Notes: generated by a model from the letters alone, not told the origin. A DNA stretch of 64,000 nt from Chondrus crispus (GCF_000350225.1 NW_005179078.1:119689-183688); one strand, 5' to 3'. Numbered from the stretch's first letter, positions 1 through 9,735 are shown. Numbers and translations: made by a program.

Positions 1-31
1 CTGCTTACTGTAGGTTCGCATCTACGGTTTC

Positions 32-400
32 TGTCGTTGGAAACCTTCTTTGCTCTCTGCGCACGAGGTTCTTGTCGTACAATCGTCGAGCAGTAAAGGC
101 TCGTGCGGGAGGGGGTGTGGAGAAAAAGGAGAACAGGATGTTGGGTAGAGGGGTCTCTTCCCTTCTGTCAAAGATACGCATAAAATGCACTTTACTTCGA
201 TAAACCCAACTGCCTCCTCTGCTAGTGATGAGGATCGTACCCAGGTATATGTGGTGGACTCAGTCTCGTCGGCGCTAATCGCCGACAGACTGAATGTAAA
301 TTTCTTATTATTTCGAGTCGATCTCGATCTCGTTTTGGGCTGACGTGTGACCAATTATCTGTCGAGTATCTCGAGTCTCCAAGACCTCATAAGTCCGACA
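32..400 (-). repeat. copia-1 3' LTR
   Basis: A 369-bp direct copy of 6733-7100, with short inverted ends TGTCG...CGACA. The adjoining target duplication GTTTC occupies 27-31. Confidence 0.95.
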
Positions 401-538
401 CTCCCTCAATTTTCATTCCTCGTCCGCCACATCTCCTTTGCGTATCGGTTGTGACTGTGGCTCGGGCACGGGCTAGACTTTTGTTTCCTTGTTGAATCAA
501 CGGTGACGCCGACAGTCCCTTGGCGACAGTCGTCGACC

Positions 539-1492
539 ATGCGTGTAATGCAGCCCCAGCAACAGGGGCAGGCTGCGGCAGGTTCGAAGGGAAAAGGCGT
601 CGCAACGACAAATTATTCTGTCGAAAAAATCATGTGCGGAGATGACACCGAAGTTCCAGGCACAAACCGACGAGTGGAAATCGGGGAGTTTTACGGGGCA
701 TCCAGTTACCAGAACGGGCTCGAGTCTTTTTTCGATATCAATATCGACACGTACCGTGCGCCGGGTTCGAAAGATGTACGTTTCGCCGTGCGCGCAGAGA
801 CAGCTCTAGCAAGGAGCAGTGGGAATCTTCCTCGGGCGCCCAATCCAGGCATTCACAAAAGCAATTGCCGGCGTGCGACTACAATTGTCCGCAACAGTCT
901 CCGTCGTTGGTGCTTAGAGAACCCTGGGTTTTCTGTCTGTAAGTGCGGCCCTGGTGCCCGCGTGTTCAGTTCGGCTGCTAAAAATTATTACGTGTCCAAC
1001 TCGGAGTTGATTATGAGACGTGGTCCAAAGGGCAAATGTGTGCATGCAGCAATCGTAAACGCCATGAATTGTCTTGCGGGTTGTGACTCAGCCTTGCATC
1101 TTTCAACTCTCCTGGACAAAGTCAAGGTACCGATCCAATCCATCGGGAATTTGCAGCGTATTTTGCATAAAATTTCGAAGCATTTCAATTTTCGAAAAAT
1201 CAAGGATGAAAATTTCAGGAAGGCGAAATTGACGTGGCTGGCTAATGTATCTCATGGAGTATGGCTTGTGCGGATGAGAGCAGGTAACGACCTTGACCAC
1301 TGTGTTGTTGTAAATGGTGCGCGGAAGTGGGTCCTGGACAGCGAGGAGAAGCATCCAATGCACCTCTCTGCGGATACATTACGTGCTTGTGGTGGAGACG
1401 GTGTGCAGGGCTTGTACGTTGCCGAAGTCCGCGAGTTGTACGACTCAAAGGTACCCAACAGTAAGGGAGTTGTAGAAGTTGATCATTGTTAA
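539..1492 (+). CDS. Antisense cargo gene of copia-1: papain-like Cys-His-Asp protein (putative peptidase)
   Basis: An apparently intact ORF of 317 aa on the strand opposite to gag-pol, lying between pol and the 3' LTR. The ATG at 539 is preferred; the frame is open upstream to a GTG at 503. The C-terminal half has a papain-like or OTU-like layout: Cys167 in KCVHAAIVNAM, His254 in LDHCVVV and Asp267 in WVLDSEE, followed by a short glycine-containing tail. This resembles the Cys-His-Asp order of C39, OTU and related cysteine peptidases, but no named family is claimed. The N-terminal half is unrecognised. A related gene sits in the same place in gypsy-1 (12541-13751), with the same His-to-Asp spacing. 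The stop codon overlaps the pol stop in the palindrome TTAA. Expression probably needs its own promoter in or beside the 3' LTR (401-538). A viral-type or host-directed protease role is inference. Confidence 0.75.
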   Translation: MRVMQPQQQGQAAAGSKGKGVATTNYSVEKIMCGDDTEVPGTNRRVEIGEFYGASSYQNGLESFFDINIDTYRAPGSKDVRFAVRAETALARSSGNLPRAPNPGIHKSNCRRATTIVRNSLRRWCLENPGFSVCKCGPGARVFSSAAKNYYVSNSELIMRRGPKGKCVHAAIVNAMNCLAGCDSALHLSTLLDKVKVPIQSIGNLQRILHKISKHFNFRKIKDENFRKAKLTWLANVSHGVWLVRMRAGNDLDHCVVVNGARKWVLDSEEKHPMHLSADTLRACGGDGVQGLYVAEVRELYDSKVPNSKGVVEVDHC

Positions 1493-4400
1493 ACAGAGCT
1501 TGGGAGGTCCTTTCGGACAATCCATTGTTCCGGTTGAACGTCCAGTCGGCCTGATTCAATTACGTCGCGCAATACGGCTTGGTTCATCTTCTTCGTGAGA
1601 CCGTCGGCTATGTTGTTAGAACTTCTTACAAACCCAATATCAGAAATGGTTTTATCCTTAAAGCCCTGTCTTGCCGAAGCAACATCCAACATCATTCGCT
1701 TCTCTGAGGTGCGGGATCCTTTGGAAATGATGTCGAAGAGGGATTTGCTGTCGGTAAAGAGTTGCATTGGTACTTGCTTTGACAATATCATGCCCATTTC
1801 GTTGGCTAGTGTTGCCGCGACGTCAAAAAGATCGCTAAATGCAATCACTTCGCCTGCCATTGATGACCTAGTCACTCTTCGAGATTTGTACGATTTGAAA
1901 TGTATGGGAACAACGGAACCTGTGTCGTCCCCAAGCAAACAAATGTTGCCAAGCTGAGAAGAGAGATCTGAATTATTCGCAAATGATGAATCCGAGAAGC
2001 CGATCACTTTCAATGTGTTCATATCAAGGACGGGAATTTTGAGTGATACTCGATTATTCACTGCGTACCGAGTAGCACGATTGAGTCGACGAATACATTC
2101 ATCCTTTTCTGTATCGAATTTCTCAGCGGTCACTTGGGCGAGTTGGGATATTTCAAAGAGGCAGTCTGGCCTTGTGTTGGCCAACCAGGCCAGCCTCATT
2201 CTCATGGAACGGAAATGAGAGAAGGAAGCGTCAGGAGGCAAGTCCTCGAGCTTTCTTAGATACGCATGTTGCTCTTGTGTGATGGTACCGTCCTTTGCAC
2301 GACTAAGTGAAAAGCCAGTGAACATACAAGGTAAGCTTTGGTCCTCTGTCATTTCAAACTTCTCGTTCGTCTTCTTAGAGAGTTTTTTGAACGAGGTGTC
2401 GCCTGCCCGAATGAGATCATCAACATATCCTCCAGATAGGCCTTTGAGCAATCCATCCTTCATCAAGACGTAAAGTGCTGGGTCAGATCGGAGAGCTTTC
2501 ATCCCTAAGTCTTGTATGTGATGCTTGTCCAAAGTGTCATGCCAAATATCTCCCGACTCACACAGACCATATAAGGGCTTTATAAGTTGGAGACACTGCG
2601 ACGGATGTAGCTCAAACTCAGGGACGGTATTCATTATGAATACTTCACGTGCCAAAGGTTCTGCGGATTGGAGATATGCTTGGCGAACATCACAAGTCCA
2701 TATGTTGAAGCCGTGTATCCCAGCTAGGGCGAGGAGTAGTCGGATGGATTGGGGCTGAAGAGTTGATGTCGTGTGTACCATCATGTGCTTGAATCGGTCT
2801 CGATGCCCCCCGATTACATATCTAGCCTTATATTTGATGTTCCCGTCCTCAGTTGACTTAAGAGCTAGTACAAATCGTCCGGGAAGGACGTTTCCGTCAG
2901 GAGGGATTTCTTCACGCAATATTACCTTAAAGGTACCGCGTTCGAGCAAAGTTTTGATCTCCTTGCGCTTTGCCTCGCCCATTTTCTTGGAGCGAGATCG
3001 GGGATCACCTTTGTCAAGAATCTCGGTGAGATGAACTTCGTGATCATTCGGTGAGGAGAAGAAGTTGAGACCTTGACCTAACTGTGTGAAAAAGGAGTGT
3101 GCTATGGTTTCTGGTGCATGGTAATGCTTCAATTGTGCTACATTAAACGGTCTCGCAGCTCCAACTCTTACATCCTGGATGAATGCAAGCTTCTTTGTCT
3201 CGTCCACGGCAAGGACCGTAAAGGGTCCTAACCATTCGCCTATGCGGTTGTCGACTTGCTTCTCCCTCCACACGAGCACTTGGTCTCCAGGTTCATAGAC
3301 ACGGTCCGACGCTGGTGGAGTAGAATGTTTCAGAGCCCTCTTCACCCGTAGTTCTGCCATGTGTTTCTCCATCTGAGTTCTTGCAAGATGTGCCAGTTTA
3401 GCCCGGCTCGCAAGGACGGCTCTTTCGTTTGGGGTCTCTGACTTGGTATATACCTTTGGGAATTCTCCAAAGACAAGAGCAGATGGAACAAGTCCTTCAG
3501 GGCCCAGGGTGTCATTCATGGCTTTGACTGATAAGGCCAAAGGGGTGTCGGGGTCAGAAGTCGGATGGTCCATCATTATCTTCCGATAAGTTTGTCTGAG
3601 GGGTTGATGGTATCGCTCACAGAGTCCAAGACTCGAGTGGGCTTCTATCCCAGTTCTATTCACTTGTACATTAGACACAGCACCAATATTGATGAATAGC
3701 GGTCCAAATGCGCTCCCTTGGTCGACTAGTATCCGGTTGGGTAGACCTGTGTAAATTGTCGCCCAACATTTGAGTATCGTCGCCCATATTGTCTTCGTTG
3801 AGACGTCTGGGAGGAATTGTGCTGCAGAGAAATGCGTACCTTCATCTACAATATGCAAGACTGGTTTTCCTTCGATGTACACGATATCTAACAGTATTCT
3901 CTCATTGAAGCGGACATTCTCTGCTCCAAAAGATACCCTGAAACAAGATGGTGCGTTCTGAACCCTTTGACAAGGATAGCACCTCTTTGCGAGATCCCGT
4001 AACGTTTCCCGAGTACCAGGGGAAGCTTCTTCTGGTCGAGCACGGCGGAGAAGATTGAACAGCTTCTGAGCTGATGGATGAAAGAATTGTTTGTGTAGTT
4101 TTTGAAGTTGTGTTCTGCTGAAGTAGATATTCGGTGGGAAGTACATTTTGGCGAAAACATGATTGCTTTTAGTCCTGTACAGGGGTACAGACCATTCATT
4201 AATGTAACATATCCTTCCTTTCTTATTCTCGATCCTTTTTCGTTTTGTCAGACGATTCGCGACAGTGTCTGCGATGAGGGATTCCCGGTCCAAGATGTCC
4301 ATCCCAAGTAAAGCTGGAATGTCTGCTTGAACGACATCAAGTTGCACGTTGATAGGAGCAACACCGAAGGGTGTCTTAAGTGGTATTGTAATCTGTCCAA

Positions 4401-4581
4401 GCGACTCAAAAGTGGTTTCGGCAAAGCGGAAACGGTTCTGAAACGGTGGCTGTGAGAGATTTGGAGATCTCAAGTCTTGTTGGGCGAATATCCAAGTCAG
4501 CTCTTCATGTCCTATGACAGATTTCGGTGCTCCAATGTCAATACAAAAGCCTTGATAACGGCAACGGTTATAGTTGTTCAA
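1489..4581 (-). CDS. pol: copia-1 Pol polyprotein (protease, integrase, reverse transcriptase, RNase H)
   Basis: An uninterrupted ORF of at least 1030 aa. Order is protease (CIDIGAPKSVIG, with DIG in place of the usual DTG/DSG), integrase zinc motif (His/His before CYPC), integrase core (LLDIVYI, LVDQGSAF and a later Glu), reverse transcriptase with GGYVDDL, and RNase H (FSDSSFANN, AGEVIAF, FTDSKSLFD). This order is diagnostic of Ty1/copia. The frame stays open upstream of 4581 to the gag stop at 4710 and is offset by -1 from gag. A run reading TTTTTAA on the minus strand at the gag stop would let the ribosome slip back one base, which is one candidate route to Gag-Pol. With all RT and RNase H motifs present, the element looks able to encode active enzymes. 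Confidence 0.93.
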   Translation of the reverse strand: MNNYNRCRYQGFCIDIGAPKSVIGHEELTWIFAQQDLRSPNLSQPPFQNRFRFAETTFESLGQITIPLKTPFGVAPINVQLDVVQADIPALLGMDILDRESLIADTVANRLTKRKRIENKKGRICYINEWSVPLYRTKSNHVFAKMYFPPNIYFSRTQLQKLHKQFFHPSAQKLFNLLRRARPEEASPGTRETLRDLAKRCYPCQRVQNAPSCFRVSFGAENVRFNERILLDIVYIEGKPVLHIVDEGTHFSAAQFLPDVSTKTIWATILKCWATIYTGLPNRILVDQGSAFGPLFINIGAVSNVQVNRTGIEAHSSLGLCERYHQPLRQTYRKIMMDHPTSDPDTPLALSVKAMNDTLGPEGLVPSALVFGEFPKVYTKSETPNERAVLASRAKLAHLARTQMEKHMAELRVKRALKHSTPPASDRVYEPGDQVLVWREKQVDNRIGEWLGPFTVLAVDETKKLAFIQDVRVGAARPFNVAQLKHYHAPETIAHSFFTQLGQGLNFFSSPNDHEVHLTEILDKGDPRSRSKKMGEAKRKEIKTLLERGTFKVILREEIPPDGNVLPGRFVLALKSTEDGNIKYKARYVIGGHRDRFKHMMVHTTSTLQPQSIRLLLALAGIHGFNIWTCDVRQAYLQSAEPLAREVFIMNTVPEFELHPSQCLQLIKPLYGLCESGDIWHDTLDKHHIQDLGMKALRSDPALYVLMKDGLLKGLSGGYVDDLIRAGDTSFKKLSKKTNEKFEMTEDQSLPCMFTGFSLSRAKDGTITQEQHAYLRKLEDLPPDASFSHFRSMRMRLAWLANTRPDCLFEISQLAQVTAEKFDTEKDECIRRLNRATRYAVNNRVSLKIPVLDMNTLKVIGFSDSSFANNSDLSSQLGNICLLGDDTGSVVPIHFKSYKSRRVTRSSMAGEVIAFSDLFDVAATLANEMGMILSKQVPMQLFTDSKSLFDIISKGSRTSEKRMMLDVASARQGFKDKTISDIGFVRSSNNIADGLTKKMNQAVLRDVIESGRLDVQPEQWIVRKDLPSSV

Positions 4582-4709
4582 TTTCGTTGTATGAATGTGA
4601 GTCGCATCGACATCGACGGGAGATTGTTTGCGCCTCGGATGGGTGGTGCGATGGGAGGCTGCCCATCGCGCTGGGCGGCGAAGTTGAGGCTGATTACTTC
4701 GTCGCCGAG

Positions 4710-6659
4710 TTAAAAATCCTGCTCATCGATGTTTGTGCCGTAAGGAGTATGTCCCTTTGACATGGATGATGATAAGTGATGGGTGAACCATTCCTTATCT
4801 TCCTCTTCAACGGCAGCAGTATCCTGAACAGGATTGTCAGACGTTAATGAATCGAACAGGTATACCTCCTCTGGGTTCTTGCTGAAGTGGACGTGCCGGT
4901 CTGTTGCTTCATTGTCGTGTGTCAAATTGTTTGGGGTATCCGTTGATTCAGGCAGGTCATGAGTGAGTTCTCCCTCCAGGGCTGCCACAAAGTCAGACAT
5001 GACATGTACTGCCGATTCGCCATTGACCATCCGCTGACGCACCTGATTCCGAATGGATCCGGCTTTGCATCGATGTCCCGGACGCCATGCAGCACGACAT
5101 CTATGACATTCGTTCCGACGTCTGCTCTCTTCGAAAGTACGATTTGCGGGAGAAGAAGCAATGCCCGGGCGACCAATATTCAATTGTTGTCCACCCTTGA
5201 ATTCTCCTCTCGGAGGGTACTTCTGCACATACTTCGGGTTACGGCCATACTGTTGTACGAAAATGTCGTCTGAGAAAGCATGTCGGATACCCGTAGGTCT
5301 CCTGGAGACATTGAGTATCTCTTCCTCAAGTTGCATGTGCTCACGGAGTGATGTGATAAATCCATTGAATGAGTATTGCGCAGTGACAATATTACTTATG
5401 GGAGTCTTCGACCAAGAGTAGCCCAATACAGCGTTGCGCAAGTGTCCGATCTTGTGCGGTTCAGATCTAAAATGTGGAGGGCATTGTGGTGACATTTCTT
5501 CGATCATGCTGACAACCTTAGTCAAGCCCTCAGTGGATGAGGATAGCTCATGTTCCGACATTTTACTGTTCATTCTTAACGTAGACAGTATTCCATATAC
5601 TTGGATTTGGCGTGCGTTGCTGTTGAATTCTGTCACCATCATCTCTGCCATCTGTTCAAAAGACATATCATCTCTAGCGTTGTTGAAGAAGAATGTCCTT
5701 GCCGGTCCATTAAGAATGTTAACAAAGTAGTCTGCCTTTTGCGAAGTAGACAAGCGATGTTGACGTGCACATATGTTGTAGTCGCGAAGCGTCATTTCGA
5801 TTGACTGAGTCAGGCCACCGGTAAAACGGTTATCCTTGAAGTGCTGAAATACATAGTTTGCCTTTCGAGTGTCTTCTCTCACATCTACCGAATACGGAAG
5901 GAAAGATTCGACCCCTGCGACAGTCGTAGACGGTGGGACAGCACCATTTGTTTGATTACCATTACGAATGCCATGTTCCGCTCCTGCAACATTGATAGCT
6001 TGACGATGATGAGTATGCTGGGAAGTTCCATTACCTCTCGGAGTGGTAATAACATTCGGTATCGAAGACGGAGTGTCACCGGAATTGTCCCTGTTGTCCG
6101 CTGGTACGACTTGTGGTGTTGCTTGGACACCTGCAGTTAAAAACACGGGTGCTTCAGTTGCAGCACTCCTTTGTCTGGTTAGGAGGTTGGGTGATCCCCG
6201 AGTACAACGATACGTTCCCACGGCGGTGCGAACAGTATCTTGAGAGCACCCTAAGAAGTTTGTAAACCAAACGTGTGTCATGATCGAACGGTTGCTGGTA
6301 TCACTAGAACTCAGTTCTAATGCTGTGCTCAAACCTTCAGGAACACCACCAAATCCATAGAAAGTGGCAACATCCCGTAACAAAGCAAGAGGGAACAAAT
6401 GCGCGCGTAGTAGTTCCACAGTTAGAATGTCCTCAGGTGACGGCATCAAACTCTTCATGGCTTCTCTCACTTCATCAATAGGGGGCATAGTTACACCCGC
6501 AGAACTTGCCGATTCGTCGGCGATGGGGTACAGGTTGAGAGTGTAGAGAGCTACGTCCCGTAGCTGTTTTCCATGTTCAGTAGTGGGTTCTACTATAGAT
6601 GCAGATCGCTTGAGGCGCTGGTACCGAGCATTCACTTGAGCACGGGTAGCAGTAGCCAT
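4710..6659 (-). CDS. gag: copia-1 Gag
   Basis: Encodes 649 aa from the ATG at 6659 (MATATRAQVN); the frame is open further upstream into the 5' LTR. The middle holds a UBN2/gag-like helical region, and the C-terminal part has a cysteine/histidine cluster CHRCRAAWRPGHRC, a CCHC-type knuckle with unusual spacing, then an acidic tail. The product should form the virus-like particle that packages element RNA. Gag stops at 4710 and Pol follows in the -1 frame. Placement directly behind the 5' LTR supports the start, although an earlier Met inside the leader cannot be excluded. Confidence 0.88.
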   Translation of the reverse strand: MATATRAQVNARYQRLKRSASIVEPTTEHGKQLRDVALYTLNLYPIADESASSAGVTMPPIDEVREAMKSLMPSPEDILTVELLRAHLFPLALLRDVATFYGFGGVPEGLSTALELSSSDTSNRSIMTHVWFTNFLGCSQDTVRTAVGTYRCTRGSPNLLTRQRSAATEAPVFLTAGVQATPQVVPADNRDNSGDTPSSIPNVITTPRGNGTSQHTHHRQAINVAGAEHGIRNGNQTNGAVPPSTTVAGVESFLPYSVDVREDTRKANYVFQHFKDNRFTGGLTQSIEMTLRDYNICARQHRLSTSQKADYFVNILNGPARTFFFNNARDDMSFEQMAEMMVTEFNSNARQIQVYGILSTLRMNSKMSEHELSSSTEGLTKVVSMIEEMSPQCPPHFRSEPHKIGHLRNAVLGYSWSKTPISNIVTAQYSFNGFITSLREHMQLEEEILNVSRRPTGIRHAFSDDIFVQQYGRNPKYVQKYPPRGEFKGGQQLNIGRPGIASSPANRTFEESRRRNECHRCRAAWRPGHRCKAGSIRNQVRQRMVNGESAVHVMSDFVAALEGELTHDLPESTDTPNNLTHDNEATDRHVHFSKNPEEVYLFDSLTSDNPVQDTAAVEEEDKEWFTHHLSSSMSKGHTPYGTNIDEQDF

Positions 6660-6722
6660 GGTGGTCAACCACCAGGGCACAAGTAGATTCAAGGTAAACG
6701 TATGAGCGAAGATTAGTATCCA

Positions 6723-6732
6723 GAATCCGGAT
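6723..6732 (-). promoter_or_regulatory. copia-1 presumed primer-binding region
   Basis: The first bases after the 5' LTR on the minus strand are ATCCGGATTC. They do not begin TGG as a 3'-end tRNA primer site would, so an internal tRNA fragment primer, as in Drosophila copia, is possible. The same ATCCGGATT next to a TGTCG end recurs at 9647-9655 and 63859-63867. Confidence 0.4.
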
Positions 6733-7100
6733 TGTCGTTGGAAACCTCTTTGCTCTCTGCGCACGAGGTTCTCGTCGTACAATCGTCGAGCAGTAAAGGC
6801 TCGTGCGGGAGGGGGTGTGGAGAAAAAGGAGAACAGGATGTTGGGTAGAGGGGTCTCTTCCCTTCTGTCAAAGATACGCATAAAATGCACTTTACTTCGA
6901 TAAACCCAACTGCCTCCTCTGCTAGTGATGAGGATCGTACCCAGGTATATGTGGTGGACTCAGTCTCGTCGGCGCTAATCGCCGACAGACTGAATGTAAA
7001 TTTCTTATTATTTCGAGTCGATCTCGATCTCGTTTTGGGCTGACGTGTGACCAATTATCTGTCGAGTATCTCGAGTCTCCAAGACCTCATAAGTCCGACA
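6733..7100 (-). repeat. copia-1 5' LTR
   Basis: A 368-bp LTR, about 99.5% identical to 32-400 by eye, ending TGTCG...CGACA. It is followed by the target duplication GTTTC at 7101-7105. Confidence 0.95.
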
Positions 7101-7199
7101 GTTTCTGTATCTCGGTTGCCTTCCTGACTCGAGCACTGTTGTGGAAAAACAAAGCAATCTGAATTCTCCTGATATATGAAGAACTGAGTCTAAATTGTT

Positions 7200-7715
7200 T
7201 TGGGTCACGCAGCGGTGAGCTTCTGGAACAATACTGTTGATAGGATCTCGAATAGTGATTCAAATTTACCGAAGTGTCCCGACAAGAACGAGGGGGAGCT
7301 CAGACGGAGCATTCAGCTGATAGAAGCTAGCCTGAAGGCAGCTAGGAGAGAACTAGCTGCGCGGGTGGCAAGCGAGACACAGGTGGCCTCGGCGTGTTCG
7401 GACCCGTGGAGGCCACGTTACCGCCAGCGGCTACGCGCGGGCTCAGGCATGGCGTGCGACTCCAGCGTCAACTCAGAGAGACATCACGCATTCACGCATT
7501 TACGCATTTTGGAAGTCAGAGACCGGACACTGATCGTAAGCCGTGGATCCGTGGGTGCTGCTAGTCCCGACCGGGCGTCCACGTCAGGCGGCTACGTCAA
7601 TAGCCCGAGTCACAACTTAGGCCTGTTGTCTACCGCAGACACGCACTCCACTCTGCCCTGCGTAGGAGAGCTACCGTGTCGCGCGGTGCCGGTGCAGTAT
7701 CCTACGTCACACTGA
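7200..7715 (+). CDS. Hypothetical 171-codon ORF, start codon lost in copy A
   Basis: An open frame with no recognised domain and a mildly helical segment (RRSIQLIEASLKAARRELA). In copy B the first codon is ATG (61412) but codon 29 is TAG. Here the first codon is TTG and codon 29 is AAG. The ancestral version therefore probably had both ATG and an open frame. Coding status is uncertain; the reading could be chance openness. Confidence 0.3.
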   Translation: MGHAAVSFWNNTVDRISNSDSNLPKCPDKNEGELRRSIQLIEASLKAARRELAARVASETQVASACSDPWRPRYRQRLRAGSGMACDSSVNSERHHAFTHLRILEVRDRTLIVSRGSVGAASPDRASTSGGYVNSPSHNLGLLSTADTHSTLPCVGELPCRAVPVQYPTSH

Positions 7716-7994
7716 GCTCCGTCATCACGGTCCTCCCTGACAACGCCTTCGCGAGGGAAACATCCGATAGGAGACGCCACTCTGTTAAGACTTAATGCCC
7801 ACTTGTGCGGGTGCGACCTTAGGTCCCGAGCGTACGCCGTGTATTGTTCCCCCTCCGCACCTGCTGTCTAGTCCAGTGAAGGACCACTCTGGGCCGACAA
7901 AGTCCCTCCAACTCACGCTTTGTCTCTTGAGTCTGTTACGCACGTTTGACGGAGTCAGGGCGGAAGAAATCTGTTTCGGAAAAAACAGAGATGA

Positions 7995-8264
7995 TCACTT
8001 GCTCCCGATACTGTGCTCCGCATCTGAATTAGCTCTTTCTAAGTTCTCATGCCCACCAGGCCGGTCAAGAAATTCTCGTAGCCCGGTCGTATACCCCCAG
8101 TCGACTAGTTGACTTGTGACGACCCTCCATACCTGTAGCTGTTCTGGAGGCACATGTCGCTTGATACTAGATTCGATCCTGCTCGATAAGTCCAATGCTG
8201 AACGCCTCTTAATCGCGCTCGGGCTTGTGTCGCCTTTGACCCAGAGTAGCTCCTCGACTAACAA
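7995..8264 (-). CDS. Overlapping downstream ORF, possible +1 frame extension of the 474-aa protein
   Basis: An ORF of about 89 aa that overlaps the end of the 474-aa frame by 56 bp, in the +1 frame relative to it. The composition looks protein-like (helical, charged, with segment SSRIESSIKRHVPP and QVWRVVTSQLVDWGY). It is conserved unchanged in copy B (62207-62476), although the two copies are too recent for that to show selection. It could be the true C-terminus reached by frameshifting or splicing, or simply residual frame. No family recognised. Confidence 0.35.
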   Translation of the reverse strand: MLVEELLWVKGDTSPSAIKRRSALDLSSRIESSIKRHVPPEQLQVWRVVTSQLVDWGYTTGLREFLDRPGGHENLERANSDAEHSIGSK

Positions 8265-9633
8265 CTTCAGTTAGCAATAACCCGGTACTCTCGTGCCAGT
8301 CAGTGTGGTATCTTAGCCCTGATAACCGTGACACTTGGTTAACTACCAGACCCTCGCTGTCAGGGAAGATGATAGCATCTTTACAGAACAACATACCCAT
8401 AGATTCCACGAAGTCCGCATCCGTGTTGATATCCATAGTATATGCCCCCCTGGCAGTTGCCGTCAACGCGCAAGAGTCCTGAGGGCTTAGTATCCTACCT
8501 ATGTCTGCAAAATAGGTGGCCCACTTTAGGAACGCAACCCTCTGCGCTGCTGGGACATGTTCGCTAATCCCGCCCACTGGCCTCCTGGATCTCACGGCGT
8601 CCCGCACTGACTCTCCAGAGCCAAACAAGTGATTATAAATCACATAAAAGGCGGAACCTGCCGCGAAAGCAGTGACTAACACCTCCACATCATCCTTGGG
8701 AGTGCCGATCTCCCCCGTAAAGTAGTAGGTGATAGCCGACAATGCGAGAACAACTGTTAAGATATTTCCGAAGAATGCCCTGCGCGAAAATACGTGCGTT
8801 CGTCCTTCGATATCCATGAACGTTTGACGATTAGCCTTACGCTTCATGTCCGTGTCCTGCCACATCTTCTCCATCCTCTTCGTGGTGCAGTAGCATGCTT
8901 TACAGGCAGATCCCGTCGGCCTGACCACCGTTCCGCAAGGTAAGTAATTTAAGACGAACTGTCTGTCATAGATATCCACTTCCCCGCTGTGGTATTCTCT
9001 GGAAATAGCTGCTACGTGCCTTGAATGACGAATGACCAGTTTGAAGATCGGCTCTCTGTCCGAGGATGGCAGGTCATTAAGCTCGAGCGCTAGTCTGTAG
9101 GCTCTGTCTGGGAAATCACTCCCCAACTGATCACTCCTCACATACTCAACCAAGCCCTTCCTGTCCACGTCACAGAACTTGACAGGAACGACATGCCAGC
9201 CAGATTCCGCTACGGCTTGGCCACTTGCTGTCGCATTAATAATGGCCTGCACGTACTTCCTAGGCTGCTGCATGAATTGTGCGGTATGGATGCCTTCACT
9301 CAAGTTGTAAGCCAACCTTCCCGACACGGCCGCCAGAAGTGACGAGGCCAGATACCTGTCAGTAATTTCCTGTTCGTTCTCATATGTGCGGAAACATTTA
9401 TCCGAATCAGATACTCGAATGATGCAGCTTAACCCGTCATCTGCATAAACCGTTCCGTCACTTTTGCCATCTCCTTCTCGACGGATGTGCACTATCCGCT
9501 TCCAATTCTCTCTATTCCCCTGAGATCCCTTGACCCAACCCGATTCTCGGACTAGCGAGTGCCCTTTGTCGAAATCCTGAAGGTCGACGTCGGCCTTGCC
9601 GGCCAGTCCTGTTACCCAATCCGTGGTTGTCAT
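8209..9633 (-). CDS. Unknown 474-aa protein with two predicted membrane segments (copy A)
   Basis: An uninterrupted ORF starting with ATG 22 bp from an LTR-like end at 9655. Residues 1-240 look like a soluble mixed alpha/beta domain. A cysteine cluster (C244, C247, C249) and a basic stretch follow. Two hydrophobic segments sit near residues 289-306 (ILTVVLALSAITYYF) and 316-334 (VEVLVTAFAAGSAFYVIY), then a C-terminal soluble part. I do not recognise the family. Copy B at 62421-63845 encodes the same protein. Position just behind a U5-like sequence suggests a gene carried by, or captured into, a retroelement. Alternatives are a domesticated viral protein or a host gene. Confidence 0.6.
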   Translation of the reverse strand: MTTTDWVTGLAGKADVDLQDFDKGHSLVRESGWVKGSQGNRENWKRIVHIRREGDGKSDGTVYADDGLSCIIRVSDSDKCFRTYENEQEITDRYLASSLLAAVSGRLAYNLSEGIHTAQFMQQPRKYVQAIINATASGQAVAESGWHVVPVKFCDVDRKGLVEYVRSDQLGSDFPDRAYRLALELNDLPSSDREPIFKLVIRHSRHVAAISREYHSGEVDIYDRQFVLNYLPCGTVVRPTGSACKACYCTTKRMEKMWQDTDMKRKANRQTFMDIEGRTHVFSRRAFFGNILTVVLALSAITYYFTGEIGTPKDDVEVLVTAFAAGSAFYVIYNHLFGSGESVRDAVRSRRPVGGISEHVPAAQRVAFLKWATYFADIGRILSPQDSCALTATARGAYTMDINTDADFVESMGMLFCKDAIIFPDSEGLVVNQVSRLSGLRYHTDWHESTGLLLTEVVSRGATLGQRRHKPERD

Positions 9634-9645
9634 GATCGCGCCTTA

Positions 9646-9735
9646 ATCCGGATTGTCGTGCAACGTCCCTCTGACGCGCGAATAGCTTGCTCCCTCTTGA
9701 ACAATCAGGAGGGGGTGCGGAGCGGGCTATGTCAA
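9646..9735 (-). repeat. LTR-end-like sequence upstream of the 474-aa ORF
   Basis: The 15-bp word AATCCGGATTGTCGT matches the junction of the copia-1 5' LTR with its leader (6724-6738). Further in, both share ACAATC at about the same offset and then GGAGGGGGTG(T/C)GGAG. This suggests a related U5 and primer region. No matching second LTR was found, so it is not called a full element. Confidence 0.4.

Larger units (their letters stand above)
32..7100 (-). mobile_element. copia-1: near-intact Ty1/copia LTR retrotransposon with antisense cargo gene
   Basis: Complete element of about 7.07 kb read on the minus strand: 5' LTR 6733-7100, gag 4710-6659, pol 1489-4581, then an opposite-strand gene 539-1492, then 3' LTR 32-400. 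The 5-bp duplication GTTTC lies at 27-31 and 7101-7105. The uninterrupted target is preserved at 61287-61320 in a duplicated segment, which proves the boundaries. A purine tract (GAGGGAG) abuts the 3' LTR. The two LTRs differ by about one substitution and one 1-bp indel, so insertion is recent. The pol domain order PR-INT-RT-RH defines Ty1/copia. Confidence 0.95.

Noticed and set aside
5..190. Short ORF in the copia-1 LTR identical to the N-terminal extension of gag
   Set aside because: It is LTR sequence. The gag ATG at 6659 is a better start.
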